Source of the DNA: Chelativorans sp. J32
Lineage (GTDB): Bacteria; Pseudomonadota; Alphaproteobacteria; Rhizobiales; Rhizobiaceae
Length of the DNA: 64,000 nucleotides
Assembly: GCF_000518985.1 (NCBI RefSeq)
Contig: NZ_JAEQ01000014.1
Span: 1 to 64,000 of the forward strand
Direction of reading: 5' to 3'
In this document: positions 16,637-25,591 of the stretch, in pieces
How the letters are laid out: each line of letters begins with the position of its first letter
Position numbering within the stretch: position 1 is the stretch's first letter
Program-made: the position numbers and the translations under genes
Notes under the pieces: model-generated
Database searches by the model: none
What the model saw: the letters and a program-made list of their open reading frames with translations, nothing else
What the model was told of the DNA's origin: nothing

Positions 16637-17635
16637 TCACGCAGCCAGGCGCTGCCTGCCGCCATGACGCTCCTGCTGGGGTGAGCGCGCGTAGAGTTCG
16701 CGGTAGCATTTGGAAAAGTGCGATGCGGAAACGAAGCCGCAGGCGACCGCCACCTCGACGATCGGCATTGTGGACTGGAGCAGTAGATTACGCGCCCTGT
16801 CCAGGCGTATTTCAAGGTAGTAGCGGGCAGGGGACCGGCCCATTTCCTGGCGGAAGAGGCGCTCGACCTGCCGGCGGGAGAGGCCCACGCGGTCGGCGAT
16901 TTCCATGAGCGACAGCGGCTCGCAGAGATTTGCCTCCATGAGCTCGATAATGGTGAGCACCTTGGAATTCTGCACGCCCAGGCGGGCGCGAAGCGGCAGG
17001 CGCTGGCGGTCGGACGGATTTCTCACCCGATCCGTCAGCATCTGCTCGCAAACGCGGTTGACCAGATTGTCGCCGAAATCCTCGCCGATCAGGCGGAACA
17101 TCATGTCCATGGCGGCGGTGCCGCCGGCACAGGTGTAGATGTTGGAATCGATCTCGAACAGATCTGCGAAGACATTGGCTTTCGGAAAGGCCTCGGCAAA
17201 CCCGGGCAGGTTCTCCCAATGGATCGCACAGCGCTTGTCGGAGAGCAGGCCGGCTGCTGCAAGGATATGCGCGCCCGTGCACAACCCGCCAAGGGTCACC
17301 CCGCGGTTATATTCCTCCCGCAGCCAGGCAAAGACCGTTTTGTTGCTGTAGGCTTCAACATTGAGGCCGCTGCAGACGATCACCATTGTGGGCCGATCAC
17401 TGCCGATCATCTTTCGCCGCTCATCGGCGAGCGAGGCATTGACGGCAAGCTCGACCCCATTCGAAGCCCGAACCGGGCCGCCGTCCGCACTCGCCAGCCG
17501 CCAGCGGTACGCCTCGTAACCGAGCATCCGGTTGGCCGAGCGAAGCGGCTCCAGAGCGGTTGCGAATGCGATCATGGTAAAATCCGGGATCAGGAAGAAA
17601 ACCAGTGACCGTTTGAGCTGCCGTTCCTCCCGCAT
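16637..17635 (-). CDS. GlxA-family transcriptional regulator (DJ-1/PfpI plus AraC HTH)
   Basis: 332-aa regulator. Residues about 10-185 form a DJ-1/PfpI-like amidotransferase fold (FFLIPDFTMIAFATALEPLRSANRM; elbow GGLCTGAHILAAAGLL). Residues about 220-325 form an AraC-type double helix-turn-helix (EPLSLMEIADRVGLSRRQVERLF; IVEVAVACGFVSASHFSKCYRE). Relatives GbdR, CdhR and ArgR-type proteins control catabolism of glycine betaine, carnitine or arginine. It might control the methylamine-type genes at 20.9-30.4 kb, which is speculation based on family only. The start is supported by a GGAGG about seven bases upstream. Confidence 0.9.
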   Translation of the reverse strand: MREERQLKRSLVFFLIPDFTMIAFATALEPLRSANRMLGYEAYRWRLASADGGPVRASNGVELAVNASLADERRKMIGSDRPTMVIVCSGLNVEAYSNKTVFAWLREEYNRGVTLGGLCTGAHILAAAGLLSDKRCAIHWENLPGFAEAFPKANVFADLFEIDSNIYTCAGGTAAMDMMFRLIGEDFGDNLVNRVCEQMLTDRVRNPSDRQRLPLRARLGVQNSKVLTIIELMEANLCEPLSLMEIADRVGLSRRQVERLFRQEMGRSPARYYLEIRLDRARNLLLQSTMPIVEVAVACGFVSASHFSKCYRELYARSPQQERHGGRQRLAA

Positions 17636-17787
17636 CCCTGCCTCCGCGGACGCTGCTGCCCGCCGACGATGTCGCTGACAGGCAAGGGTTCCTCCGAAAA
17701 CCCTTGCCTGTCAATGTACTACGATAGGCTGATGGCGAGTTTCGCCGGTTCCGTTCAGACCGGGCATCCTGTCCCTGCGGCTGGGCA

Positions 17788-17982
17788 TCAACGGTACGAA
17801 TGGGGCTCGAGATCGGGACTGGAGCCATGATGCGTCATCCTCACGGGGATGCCGCTGCTGGGCCATCCGATATCCTTCTGAATCTCGGCCGGAAGATTGC
17901 TGATGAAGCGTTCAGTGCGCCGGCGGCGCCAGAGCGCGGCACGACGGCGCATATATGCCGTCAGCGATGCACGAAAAGGCAT
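17788..17982 (-). CDS. DUF1127 (YjiS-like) small protein
   Basis: 64-aa basic protein. The core RRRTERFISNLPAEIQKDIGWP matches the DUF1127 pattern of an arginine-rich helix followed by an L-x-DIG motif. Some alphaproteobacterial relatives bind RNA and affect phosphate or stress responses. An AGGAG ribosome site precedes the ATG by about seven bases. It is transcribed divergently from the LysR gene at 18111, and the 128-base gap probably holds both promoters. Confidence 0.75.
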   Translation of the reverse strand: MPFRASLTAYMRRRAALWRRRRTERFISNLPAEIQKDIGWPSSGIPVRMTHHGSSPDLEPHSYR

Positions 17983-18110
17983 TATCCTGCTCCTTCTGCT
18001 TCGGGCGGATAGTTTCCGTCCTGTTTCCTTGCGTTGACTATGGGGCTGTTTTGGTGTTCAATCAAACGCAATGACTTTATGGTTGAGTTCAATGAAATTG
18101 AAGGTTCGCC

Positions 18111-19010
18111 ATGAATGCGCCTCTAAATCATCCACTGCCGCTTTTGGAACTGGACGTCTTGCGGACCTTCGTGGCCATCGCGGAGACGGGCAGCTTCACT
18201 GCAGCTTCCAACGCGGTGTTTCGCACTCCCTCCGCCGTTTCCATGCAGATCAAGAAGCTTGAAGAGCAGCTTGGCCGCCCGGTCTTCGTGCGGGACGCAC
18301 GTTCCGTCGCCCTCACCTCCGATGGCGAGATGCTTTTGAGCTATGCGCGCCGGCTTCTGGCGCTCAATCGCGAAGCGGTCTCCAAATTCGTGATGCCCGA
18401 CATCAGCGGCGTCGTCAGGCTCGGCTCGCCGGACGATTTCGGTGAACGTGTGCTCCCGAGCGTGCTGAAGCGCTTCGCCCAGACCCATCCGGCCATTGCC
18501 GTTGACGTGGTGATCGATCAGAGCGTCAATTTGAGAAAGCGGATGGCCGCACGCCAGCTCGACATCACTTTGATGACCTGCTCGGAAGACCTTGAGTACC
18601 AGGGGGTGGAAATCCTTCTTGCCGAGCCGATCGTATGGGCGGGGGCGAGGGGCGGGTGTGCACATATGCGGGAACCGCTTCCCGTTTCGCTCTGGGAGGA
18701 GGGTTGTGCCTGGCGCGCCTCTGCGGTGAAGGCGCTCGCCAAATACAGCCGCGAATACCGCATCGCCTATATGAGCGCGCATACGGCCGGACAGCGTGCG
18801 GCGATCCTCGCCGATCTGGCGATTGCCCCCTTGCCCAAATCCTTTATCGCGGATGGTCTGGTGGAGCTGGGGCCCAAGGACGGCCTGCCGGAGCTCGGCA
18901 ATTATCAGATCGGCATGGCCGTAACGCCCGATGCGTCAGCGCCGGTGAAGGCTGCCGCCGACCATATCCGCGCTGCGTTCGACATGTTCAACGAGACCGG
19001 CCGGTTCTGA
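18111..19010 (+). CDS. LysR family transcriptional regulator
   Basis: 299-aa LysR-type regulator. The N-terminal winged helix is LDVLRTFVAIAETGSFTAASNAVFRTPSAVSMQIKKLEEQLG (about 12-53; the typical LTTR helix-turn-helix). It is followed by the effector-binding domain (VRLGSPDDFGERVLPSVLKRFAQTHPAIAVDVV). A target cannot be read from the sequence. The divergent DUF1127 gene is the obvious candidate, because LysR proteins often control a divergent neighbour. Confidence 0.92.
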   Translation: MNAPLNHPLPLLELDVLRTFVAIAETGSFTAASNAVFRTPSAVSMQIKKLEEQLGRPVFVRDARSVALTSDGEMLLSYARRLLALNREAVSKFVMPDISGVVRLGSPDDFGERVLPSVLKRFAQTHPAIAVDVVIDQSVNLRKRMAARQLDITLMTCSEDLEYQGVEILLAEPIVWAGARGGCAHMREPLPVSLWEEGCAWRASAVKALAKYSREYRIAYMSAHTAGQRAAILADLAIAPLPKSFIADGLVELGPKDGLPELGNYQIGMAVTPDASAPVKAAADHIRAAFDMFNETGRF

Positions 19011-19092
19011 GTTCCGGCTGGAACCTGGCGGGACGGGCCGAATTAAGCTTGGCGTACCCGCACACCTGCGGATGCGTCGCCAGGAGGCCGAT

Positions 19093-20010
19093 ATGCAACG
19101 CGAACAGCGCGAGACGATCGCCGGTATTTCCTTGTCCCACCCGGACAAGGTGCTCTTTGAAACTCAAGGGCTGACCAAGGCAGATATCGCGAGGCATTAT
19201 CTGCGTGTGGCGGATCGCATGCTGCCCGGCATAAAAAATCGCCTTGTGAGCCTCGTGCGCTGTCCGGACGGCCCCAGTCAGCAATGCTTCTTCCAGAAGC
19301 ACGCGGGGAGGGGCTTTCCGGAAGCGGTGAAACGGCAGGAGATCATCGAGAAGGACGGCGACAAGGCCGAATATCTCTATGTCACCGACCTCAAGGGCAT
19401 CATCGCCGGCGTGCAGATGAACACACTGGAATTCCATATCTGGGGATCGCGGATCGATGCCCTCGAACAGCCCGATCGTCTCGTGTTCGATCTCGACCCG
19501 GATGAAGGTCTTGGATTTGCCGATGTCAGACAGGCCTGCTTCGATCTACGGGACCGGCTTGAGGATATAGGGCTCAGAACGCTGCCCCTGGTGACCGGCG
19601 GTAAGGGGGTGCATGTGGTTGCGCCGCTTTCGCGTCGCGCCGAATGGCCGGCGGTTAAGGCATTCGCGCGCGCCATTGCCAAGCGGATCGGCGAAGAGGA
19701 GCCGGAGCGTTTTCTGGCGGAGGCCTCCAAAGCCAAGCGAAAGGGCCGCATTTTCATCGACTGGCTGAGAAATGAGCGCGGCGCAACAGCGATAGCGCCT
19801 TATTCTACACGGGCACGTCCCGGGGCGCCGATCGCCACCCCAATCTCCTGGGCCGAACTTGAAAAACTGGACGCCGCGAACAGCTTCCGGATCCATGATA
19901 TGGAAGCGCGCATGCAGGAGCCAGATCCCTGGGCCGAAGCCAATGGCTGGCGGCAGGCGATCACGAAATCTATGCTCCAGGAGGTCGGAGCGGATCTCGC
20001 CAGTGGCTAA
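19093..20010 (+). CDS. Stand-alone LigD-type polymerase domain (NHEJ primase-polymerase)
   Basis: 305-aa protein of the archaeo-eukaryotic primase type found as the polymerase part of LigD. Motifs: LSHPDKVLFETQGLTKADIARHY (about 13-35), RLVFDLDPDEGLGFADVR with the catalytic DLD (about 131-148), LVTGGKGVHVVAPLSR (about 170-185) and FIDWLRNERGATAIAPYS with the third acidic residue (about 219-236). It lacks ligase and phosphoesterase domains, and no ku gene is in the window. The ATG at 19093 is chosen because AGGAGG lies five bases upstream; a start seven codons earlier is possible. The role would be gap filling at double-strand ends. Confidence 0.9.
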   Translation: MQREQRETIAGISLSHPDKVLFETQGLTKADIARHYLRVADRMLPGIKNRLVSLVRCPDGPSQQCFFQKHAGRGFPEAVKRQEIIEKDGDKAEYLYVTDLKGIIAGVQMNTLEFHIWGSRIDALEQPDRLVFDLDPDEGLGFADVRQACFDLRDRLEDIGLRTLPLVTGGKGVHVVAPLSRRAEWPAVKAFARAIAKRIGEEEPERFLAEASKAKRKGRIFIDWLRNERGATAIAPYSTRARPGAPIATPISWAELEKLDAANSFRIHDMEARMQEPDPWAEANGWRQAITKSMLQEVGADLASG

Positions 20011-20021
20011 GCGGGCGTGAA

Positions 20022-20894
20022 ATGCCAATCGAACCCTCCTTCTTCGAGGATTTCCAACTCGAGTTCATCGAGTTGCCGGAAGCGCGGCTGCGGGTCCGTC
20101 ATTACCGCTCAGGCCCACCCGTCCTGCTGCTGCACGGCCACCCTCGCACGCATACGACATGGTGGCGCGTCGCGCCGAAGTTGGCTCTGACTCACACAGT
20201 GGTCTGCCCGGACCTGCGCGGCTTCGGCCAATCCTCAAAACCGCTCGATACGCCCGACCACCGCCACTCCTCCAAGCGTGCCAAGGCGGCGGATTGCGTC
20301 GCGCTCATGCGCCAACTCGGTTTTGAGCGCTTCGCGGTCGTCGGTCACGACAGGGGCAGCTACACCGCTTTCCGGATGGCAATGGATTTCCCCGATGTAA
20401 TTTCCAAACTCGTGATCCTCGATGGTGTGCCGATCCTGGAGGCTCTGGAGCGCTGTGATGCGCGCTTTGCCACGGCGTGGTGGCACTGGTTCTTTTTCGC
20501 GCAGCCGGAGAAGCCAGAGCGGGCCATTCTCGCCGACTCTGACCGATGGTATCTTGGATCGCCGGAGAGGATGGGGGCGGAGAACCATTCGGATTTCCGT
20601 CTCGCCACCCGCGATCCGGATACCGTGCACGGAATGATCGAGGATTACCGGGCGGGGCTTGGAATTGATCGGCAGCACGACGCGGCGGATCGTGCCGCTG
20701 GCCGCACGATACAGTGCCCGACGATGGTCCTGTGGTCGCTGCGTGATGATCTCGAACAGCTCTATGGCGATGTCCTCGCGATATGGCGGCCCTGGGCTCC
20801 CAATCTCAGCGGGTATGGTATCGAGAGCGGCCATCACATGGCCGAAGAGGCGCCGGACGCGCTCGCGGAGGCGTTGCTACGATTCCTTGCCTGA
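20022..20894 (+). CDS. Alpha/beta hydrolase, haloacetate dehalogenase-like
   Basis: 290-aa hydrolase. LLLHGHPRTHTTWWRVAPKL (about 34-53) is the oxyanion region, and VVGHDRGSYTAFRMAMDFP (about 107-125) carries the Asp nucleophile (HDRG). AWWHWFFFAQPEKPERAI (about 151-168) and a final His in ESGHHMAEEAPD follow. The Asp nucleophile and the WHWFF segment match fluoroacetate/haloacetate dehalogenases (DehH1, FAcD), though epoxide hydrolases share the fold. It cleaves C-halogen bonds if the closest relatives are a guide. The last 18 bases overlap the end of the convergent activase gene. Confidence 0.83.
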   Translation: MPIEPSFFEDFQLEFIELPEARLRVRHYRSGPPVLLLHGHPRTHTTWWRVAPKLALTHTVVCPDLRGFGQSSKPLDTPDHRHSSKRAKAADCVALMRQLGFERFAVVGHDRGSYTAFRMAMDFPDVISKLVILDGVPILEALERCDARFATAWWHWFFFAQPEKPERAILADSDRWYLGSPERMGAENHSDFRLATRDPDTVHGMIEDYRAGLGIDRQHDAADRAAGRTIQCPTMVLWSLRDDLEQLYGDVLAIWRPWAPNLSGYGIESGHHMAEEAPDALAEALLRFLA

Positions 20895-22949
20895 TTGTCC
20901 CGTGCAACGCCGGCGCGGCTTCAAAATCTCCGCCTTGCGTCGCGCCCCCCCGCGCGAACGTCGGCGAGGTTCCTCCGAGAGCGCCTTGCACGGCGGAAGC
21001 TCCATTTGCTGCCTGAGCTTGGGGAAGGGATCCATCTTGTTGGGCAGCGCCATGGCGTGAACGAAATGCTTCTGGAATTTTGGCTCCAATGCAGTCTCGA
21101 TCTTCTCGATCCGGCGAACGACCTCCTCGATTTCGCGGCGGAAGCTGCGGTTTAGCAGTGCCATACGCGCTCCGGTGCCGGCCGAGTTGCCAACGGCCGA
21201 AACGTTTTTCAACTCGCAATCGGGAATGAGGCCCAGCACCATCGCATATATCGGATCGACGTAGGAGCCGAACGCACCTGCAAGACGGATCGCGTCCACT
21301 CTCTCCACCCCCTGCTTCTCCATGAGCAGCTTCGTGCCGGCATAGAGTGCTGCCTTGGCGAGTTGGATCGCGCGCACATCGTTTTGAGTCACCAGGATGC
21401 GTGGTTCGCCATCGTGGAGGAGATAGGCAAAGGTCCGGCCCTGGCTAACGATACGCGCGGTGCGTGTAGCAAGCCCGCCATCCACCACACCATCCTCGGA
21501 AATGATGCCGGAAAGATACATTTCCGCAATCACCTCTATGATCCCGGAGCCGCAAATGCCGGTTAACCCCGTCGCAGCGATCGCCTCGGCAAAGCCGGGT
21601 TCATTCGACCAAAGCTGGGACCCGATGACCTGAAAGCGCGGCTCTAGCGTTGTGCGGTCGATGCGGACGCGTTCGATGGCGCCAGCAGCGGCGCGCTGGC
21701 CGGAGGAAATCTCCGCGCCTTCAAAGGCCGGACCCGTGGGGGAGGAGGCAGCTACGAGCCGCTTCCTGTTGCCGAGCACGATTTCGGCATTCGTCCCGAT
21801 ATCGACGATCAGCATCATCTTGTCCTGGCGGTGAGGCCCCTCCGAGAGCGTGACAGCGGCGGCATCGGCGCCCACATGGCCGGCGATGCAGGGCAGCATG
21901 TAGATGCGCGCGCCGGAATTGAGGCCAAGATGCAGATCCGCCGCGCGCGCCTTGACCGCGCCGGAGACGGCAAGTGCAAACGGCGCGCCGCCGAGCTCTG
22001 TCGGGTCGATACCGAGGAACAGGTGGTGCATGACGGGATTACCGACGAACACCGCGTCGAGAATATCGCTGCGGTTCACCCCTCCCTCCGTCGCCACCCG
22101 GTCGACCAGCCTTGAAATCTCCAGCCGCACGGCCTTGGTCATCGCCTGCCGCCCATCCGGGTTCAGCATCACGTAGGAAACGCGGCTCATCAGGTCTTCG
22201 CCGAACCGGATCTGGGGGTTCGGCGCCCCCGCTGAAGCCACCACGCGGCCAGAGAGAAGGGAGACCAGATGCATGGCGATGGTCGTTGAGCCGATATCGC
22301 AGGCAAGGCCATAGGCCTCGTTCTTCAGCCCCGGCCAGAGCGCGATGATCCGGGCGGCGTCCTCCTCCTCGTCGTGATGAATGGCGACTGTCACCGCCCA
22401 ATTGCCCTGGCGCAAGGTTTTCTGCACATCACACAGAACATGAAAATCAGCGTCCAGCCGATTATAGCCCCAGTCTTTTCGGATTTGCGCCTTCAGCCGG
22501 TCGAGGTCGCCCAGCGGATGGTGCATGTCAGGCTCTTCCACCTCGATATAGCGAAGGTGCACCGCTGGATGCCGCTCAATGACACGGTTGTCCGCGTCCT
22601 TCCGAACGATTTGCGCATTGGCTGCTCCCTCCTGGGGCACGTCGATGACCAGATCCCCTTCGATCGTGGCCGAGCAGGAGAGGCGCCTGCCGGGCGCGAG
22701 TTCGCGCTTTTCCGCATAGCGCGCCTCCTTGGCACCGACCGGGGAGAGATGCTCCGTTGCAGAGAGGATCTTATGCTTGGCGAAGTGGCCTTCCTGCACC
22801 TCGATCTCGCAGCGCCCGCAGGTGGCCCGACCGCCGCAGACGCTTTCCACATAGACCCCTAGCCGTCTTGCCGCTTCCAGTACTGTCGTTCCCCTGGGGA
22901 AGCGCCCGCGCTTGCCTGACGGCATGAAGAGGACGAGAGGATCGCTCAT
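20877..22949 (-). CDS. Ferredoxin/ASKHA corrinoid reductive activase (RamA/RACo-like, DUF4445)
   Basis: 690-aa protein. The N-terminal ~95 residues are a 2Fe-2S ferredoxin with the cluster cysteines in VCGGRATCGRC and later LSCSA. After a linker comes an ASKHA ATPase domain with phosphate loops CDIGSTTIAMHLVS and LIVDIGTNAEIVLGN and a late RLAGAFGSYVDP. Such proteins use ATP to drive reduction of inactive Co(II) corrinoids, restoring corrinoid methyltransferases. That fits the methyltransferase and corrinoid protein genes 0.1-4 kb away on the same strand. The last ~60 residues form a lysine- and arginine-rich tail (RRRSRGGARRK), unusual for the family. Confidence 0.87.
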   Translation of the reverse strand: MSDPLVLFMPSGKRGRFPRGTTVLEAARRLGVYVESVCGGRATCGRCEIEVQEGHFAKHKILSATEHLSPVGAKEARYAEKRELAPGRRLSCSATIEGDLVIDVPQEGAANAQIVRKDADNRVIERHPAVHLRYIEVEEPDMHHPLGDLDRLKAQIRKDWGYNRLDADFHVLCDVQKTLRQGNWAVTVAIHHDEEEDAARIIALWPGLKNEAYGLACDIGSTTIAMHLVSLLSGRVVASAGAPNPQIRFGEDLMSRVSYVMLNPDGRQAMTKAVRLEISRLVDRVATEGGVNRSDILDAVFVGNPVMHHLFLGIDPTELGGAPFALAVSGAVKARAADLHLGLNSGARIYMLPCIAGHVGADAAAVTLSEGPHRQDKMMLIVDIGTNAEIVLGNRKRLVAASSPTGPAFEGAEISSGQRAAAGAIERVRIDRTTLEPRFQVIGSQLWSNEPGFAEAIAATGLTGICGSGIIEVIAEMYLSGIISEDGVVDGGLATRTARIVSQGRTFAYLLHDGEPRILVTQNDVRAIQLAKAALYAGTKLLMEKQGVERVDAIRLAGAFGSYVDPIYAMVLGLIPDCELKNVSAVGNSAGTGARMALLNRSFRREIEEVVRRIEKIETALEPKFQKHFVHAMALPNKMDPFPKLRQQMELPPCKALSEEPRRRSRGGARRKAEILKPRRRCTGQSGKES

Positions 22950-23107
22950 CGGTCAGTATTTGGGTGCGAGGGATGGCAGACACAAAAGTTCCCGCAGCCA
23001 CCGGGTGCCACGAAGGCAAGCTCGAGGGCCAAGAAGGAGGGAAGGCGCATCGGTTCTATATGCCTCTCATCCTGGGTGAGAGCGGAGCGAGCCACGAAGG
23101 GAGAGGG

Positions 23108-24100
23108 TCATGCGGACTCCAAATCGTCGTTTCCCCGACCGAGCCTCGCCCGCCGGGCCTCACGTCCGCCTCGGCGGCGGACGCCTTCCTGACCACCGCC
23201 ATTCGGGGAGTCCACCACGGATTGGGAGGTCCCAAGCGTGGGCTGGTGGTTGCGGTAGGTCCTTATCCAGGCCTGACAGTTTGGATCGGTCCCGTTCAGT
23301 ACATTGGCGGCGCGTACTATCTCCATCTCCTGAGGCCGGCAGGGATTCATGATCGCGCTTGTCATGCCCGCACCTATAACCATGGGGATGAAGGCTGCAT
23401 TGATCCCATGCCGGTGTGGCAGGCCGAAGGAGATGTTGGAAAGGCCACAGGTGGTATTGACCTCAAGTTCCTCGCGGAGCCGGCGCAGCAGCGCAAACAC
23501 TTGTTTGGCTGCCGTTTCCATCGCGCCGATCGGCATCACCAGAGGATCGACCACGATATCCCGGACCGGGATCCCGTAATCCGCCGCGCGCCGGACGATC
23601 CTCTTGGCCACCTCGAAGCGGACGTCCGGATCTTCGGAAATCCCCGTTTCGTCGTTTGAAATTGCGACCACCGGGACATCATATTTCTTAACCAGCGGCA
23701 GGATCGTTTCCAGTTTCTCCTCCTCGCCGGTGACCGAGTTTACCAGCGGCCGACCCTTGGCCACTTTCAGCGCTGCCTCGATCGCGGCAGAGACGGAGGA
23801 ATCGATCGAGAGCGGAACGTCCACGAGTTCCTGCACGATCTGAAGCGTCTGCACGAGAAGGCCCGGTTCCGTGGCGTTGGGATCGACAGCGCTCACGCCG
23901 GCATTGATATCCAGCATGGTGGCGCCCGCAGCCACCTGCTCCAGCGCGTCTCTTTCCACGGTCTCGAAATTGCCCGCCACCATCTCGGCTGCAAGCTTCT
24001 TTCGCCCGGTGGGATTGATCCGCTCGCCGATGACACAGAAAGGCTGGTCGAACCCGATCACGAGCTCCCGGGTTGCAGAAGCAACGATGGTGCGGGTCAT
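23108..24100 (-). CDS. Methyltetrahydrofolate:corrinoid methyltransferase
   Basis: 330-aa pterin-binding TIM-barrel enzyme (AcsE/MtgA-like; the fold shared with MetH and dihydropteroate synthase). Motifs: CVIGERINPTGRKKLAAEM (about 22-40), ATMLDINAGVSAVDPNATEP, PLSIDSSVSAAIEAALKV, PLVNSVTGEEEK and AISNDETGISEDPDVRF. It moves a methyl group between a corrinoid protein and tetrahydrofolate. In demethylating systems it takes the methyl from the corrinoid protein. The start at 24100 is preferred over one 11 codons upstream because MTRTIVASATRELVIGF matches family N termini. The C-terminal 30 residues are Gly/Arg rich and look non-conserved. The activase gene begins 158 bases downstream. Confidence 0.9.
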   Translation of the reverse strand: MTRTIVASATRELVIGFDQPFCVIGERINPTGRKKLAAEMVAGNFETVERDALEQVAAGATMLDINAGVSAVDPNATEPGLLVQTLQIVQELVDVPLSIDSSVSAAIEAALKVAKGRPLVNSVTGEEEKLETILPLVKKYDVPVVAISNDETGISEDPDVRFEVAKRIVRRAADYGIPVRDIVVDPLVMPIGAMETAAKQVFALLRRLREELEVNTTCGLSNISFGLPHRHGINAAFIPMVIGAGMTSAIMNPCRPQEMEIVRAANVLNGTDPNCQAWIRTYRNHQPTLGTSQSVVDSPNGGGQEGVRRRGGREARRARLGRGNDDLESA

Positions 24101-24214
24101 ATGCGGCGCTCCTCCATCAAACCCTTCGGGCATAGTTTGGAGAATTGCCGAGGGTTTTGCCGTTGACGCGTTGTTAAGCGACGCGCTCCGCCATCAAAAG
24201 CGACGTCGCGAGTG

Positions 24215-24862
24215 TCAGAAAAGGAAGAAGGCGGCCAGGGCGCCCGCGCTGCCGATGATGATCGCAATCAGTGCGAACGAAAACAGCCCCACCGCGACCG
24301 CCGTGCCCAGCAGAAGCCCGTCGCGCTCCGAAAGCGCAAGCCCGAGCAGTGCACATGCGAGAGCCGGTAGCCAGTTGCCGAATGGAATCGGAAGCGTGAT
24401 CACCGTGGAAAGCAGCAGGGCGAAGAGACCGACCATGCGATCGACCCTTCGATCCGCGAAAGGCCAGTAGCGAGGTCGGATCAACCGCTCCACCCACCGG
24501 ACCCTGGGGACAAGCCTTTCGCTCATCTGACGGAACTGATCCACGCCCACCGACTTCGTCAGGATCGTGCGCGGCAGCCAGACGGTCTTGCGGCCGAGCA
24601 CCATCTGCATCGAGACGAGCAGAAGCGGAACACCGAGAACAAGCGTGCTTCCCGGCGGGAGCGGAAGCAGGTTGAGAAGAGCGAAGAAGACAAGCAGCGT
24701 CGCGAAGCTGCGGTCGCCGAGGGCGTCCCGCAACTGCTCCATCGTGATCGCGGTCTTTGCGTTCTTAGCGAGATCCTCAAAGATCTGCGATAGGCGCCTT
24801 GGCGGCGGACCGGAAAACCGGCGTGCCGTCGCTGTCTCGAGTGCGCTTCCTTCCGCTTTCAA
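24215..24862 (-). CDS. exoD: ExoD-family exopolysaccharide synthesis protein
   Basis: 215-aa inner-membrane protein with three to four hydrophobic segments. Landmarks are LSQIFEDLAKNAKTAITMEQLRDALGDRSFATLLVFFALLNLLPLPPG split over the first half, RYWPFADRRVDRMVGL, and VITLPIPFGNWLPALACALLGLALSERDG. ExoD of Sinorhizobium is needed for normal exopolysaccharide and nodule invasion, but its biochemical role is unknown. The frame opens with a TTG just after an in-frame stop, so TTG is the probable start. It seems unrelated to the methyl-transfer genes around it. Confidence 0.85.
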   Translation of the reverse strand: MKAEGSALETATARRFSGPPPRRLSQIFEDLAKNAKTAITMEQLRDALGDRSFATLLVFFALLNLLPLPPGSTLVLGVPLLLVSMQMVLGRKTVWLPRTILTKSVGVDQFRQMSERLVPRVRWVERLIRPRYWPFADRRVDRMVGLFALLLSTVITLPIPFGNWLPALACALLGLALSERDGLLLGTAVAVGLFSFALIAIIIGSAGALAAFFLF

Positions 24863-24941
24863 CCTGCTCGACTTTCAACCAATTTTACTACAGGGGGCTT
24901 GTACCGCGCGGTGCGGTTAAGGCCCGGTCTCATATAGGAAC

Positions 24942-25526
24942 TCAACGCGAGCGGCGAAACTCCAATATATCGAGCTTCGACTCGCGTGCAGGCGCTGGAA
25001 ACTCGATACGCCAGTGGTCCTGGCCGTCGCGAAACACATAGCCGGCCTGATCCGTTTCGGGCCCGAGGCCGTAACGTGGCGGCGTCTCACCGGCGATGAA
25101 GAAGGCGCCGAGATAGATGAGCCGCTTGTCACCATCATCGAAGAAACGTCCCTTGGTTCTCTGCGAGCCCGAGAGCTTTTCCAGGGTCCAACCGGAGCCG
25201 TCATCCGTAACGCGGCAGCGAAACCAGTCATAGATGACGAGCGAGGCAAGTCCGCCGGCCTTGATCGTCCGGCATTGCCACTCGCCCACTATGTCAAAAC
25301 GGTCGAAGGAGAGGGCGGGACGAGATATGATTTGCTTGAAAGTGGCCACGTCGGTGGGCGATCCGCCGGCTTCGGCCTCCGCCACAGCCTCCTGGCGAGT
25401 AGTCTCATAGTCTTTTAGCCGAGCGGAGTCGGGCTTCGTGATGATGCGGATGATTTCGCCATCCGCGTGAGCGATGCCGCTTACACTGATCAGAAGAAAT
25501 GCCAGCAACGAAAATCGAACAAACAT
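24942..25526 (-). CDS. DUF4893-like secreted protein
   Basis: 194-aa protein from the ATG at 25526, which follows GGAGG by about six bases and opens a signal peptide (MFVRFSLLAFLLISVSGIAHA). A longer upstream frame of arginine-rich sequence is a shadow of the DUF1638 gene. The mature part contains DIVGEWQCRTIKAGG, YDWFRCRVTDDGSGW and a C-terminal WRIEFPAPARESKLDILEF, matching the DUF4893 family. Its two conserved-looking cysteines might pair. Function is unknown and it is probably periplasmic. Confidence 0.78.
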   Translation of the reverse strand: MFVRFSLLAFLLISVSGIAHADGEIIRIITKPDSARLKDYETTRQEAVAEAEAGGSPTDVATFKQIISRPALSFDRFDIVGEWQCRTIKAGGLASLVIYDWFRCRVTDDGSGWTLEKLSGSQRTKGRFFDDGDKRLIYLGAFFIAGETPPRYGLGPETDQAGYVFRDGQDHWRIEFPAPARESKLDILEFRRSR

Positions 25527-25591
25527 CCACACCCTCCGAAAACAATAGGTGCTATAGCAGCAATTCCGGCTCTTTCGTGACTCATCGACAC

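Noticed and set aside
23064-23082. Terminator between the methyltransferase and activase genes
   Set aside because: The CTCTCA/TGAGAG stem is only six bases with no T run on either strand, and both genes are probably co-transcribed.
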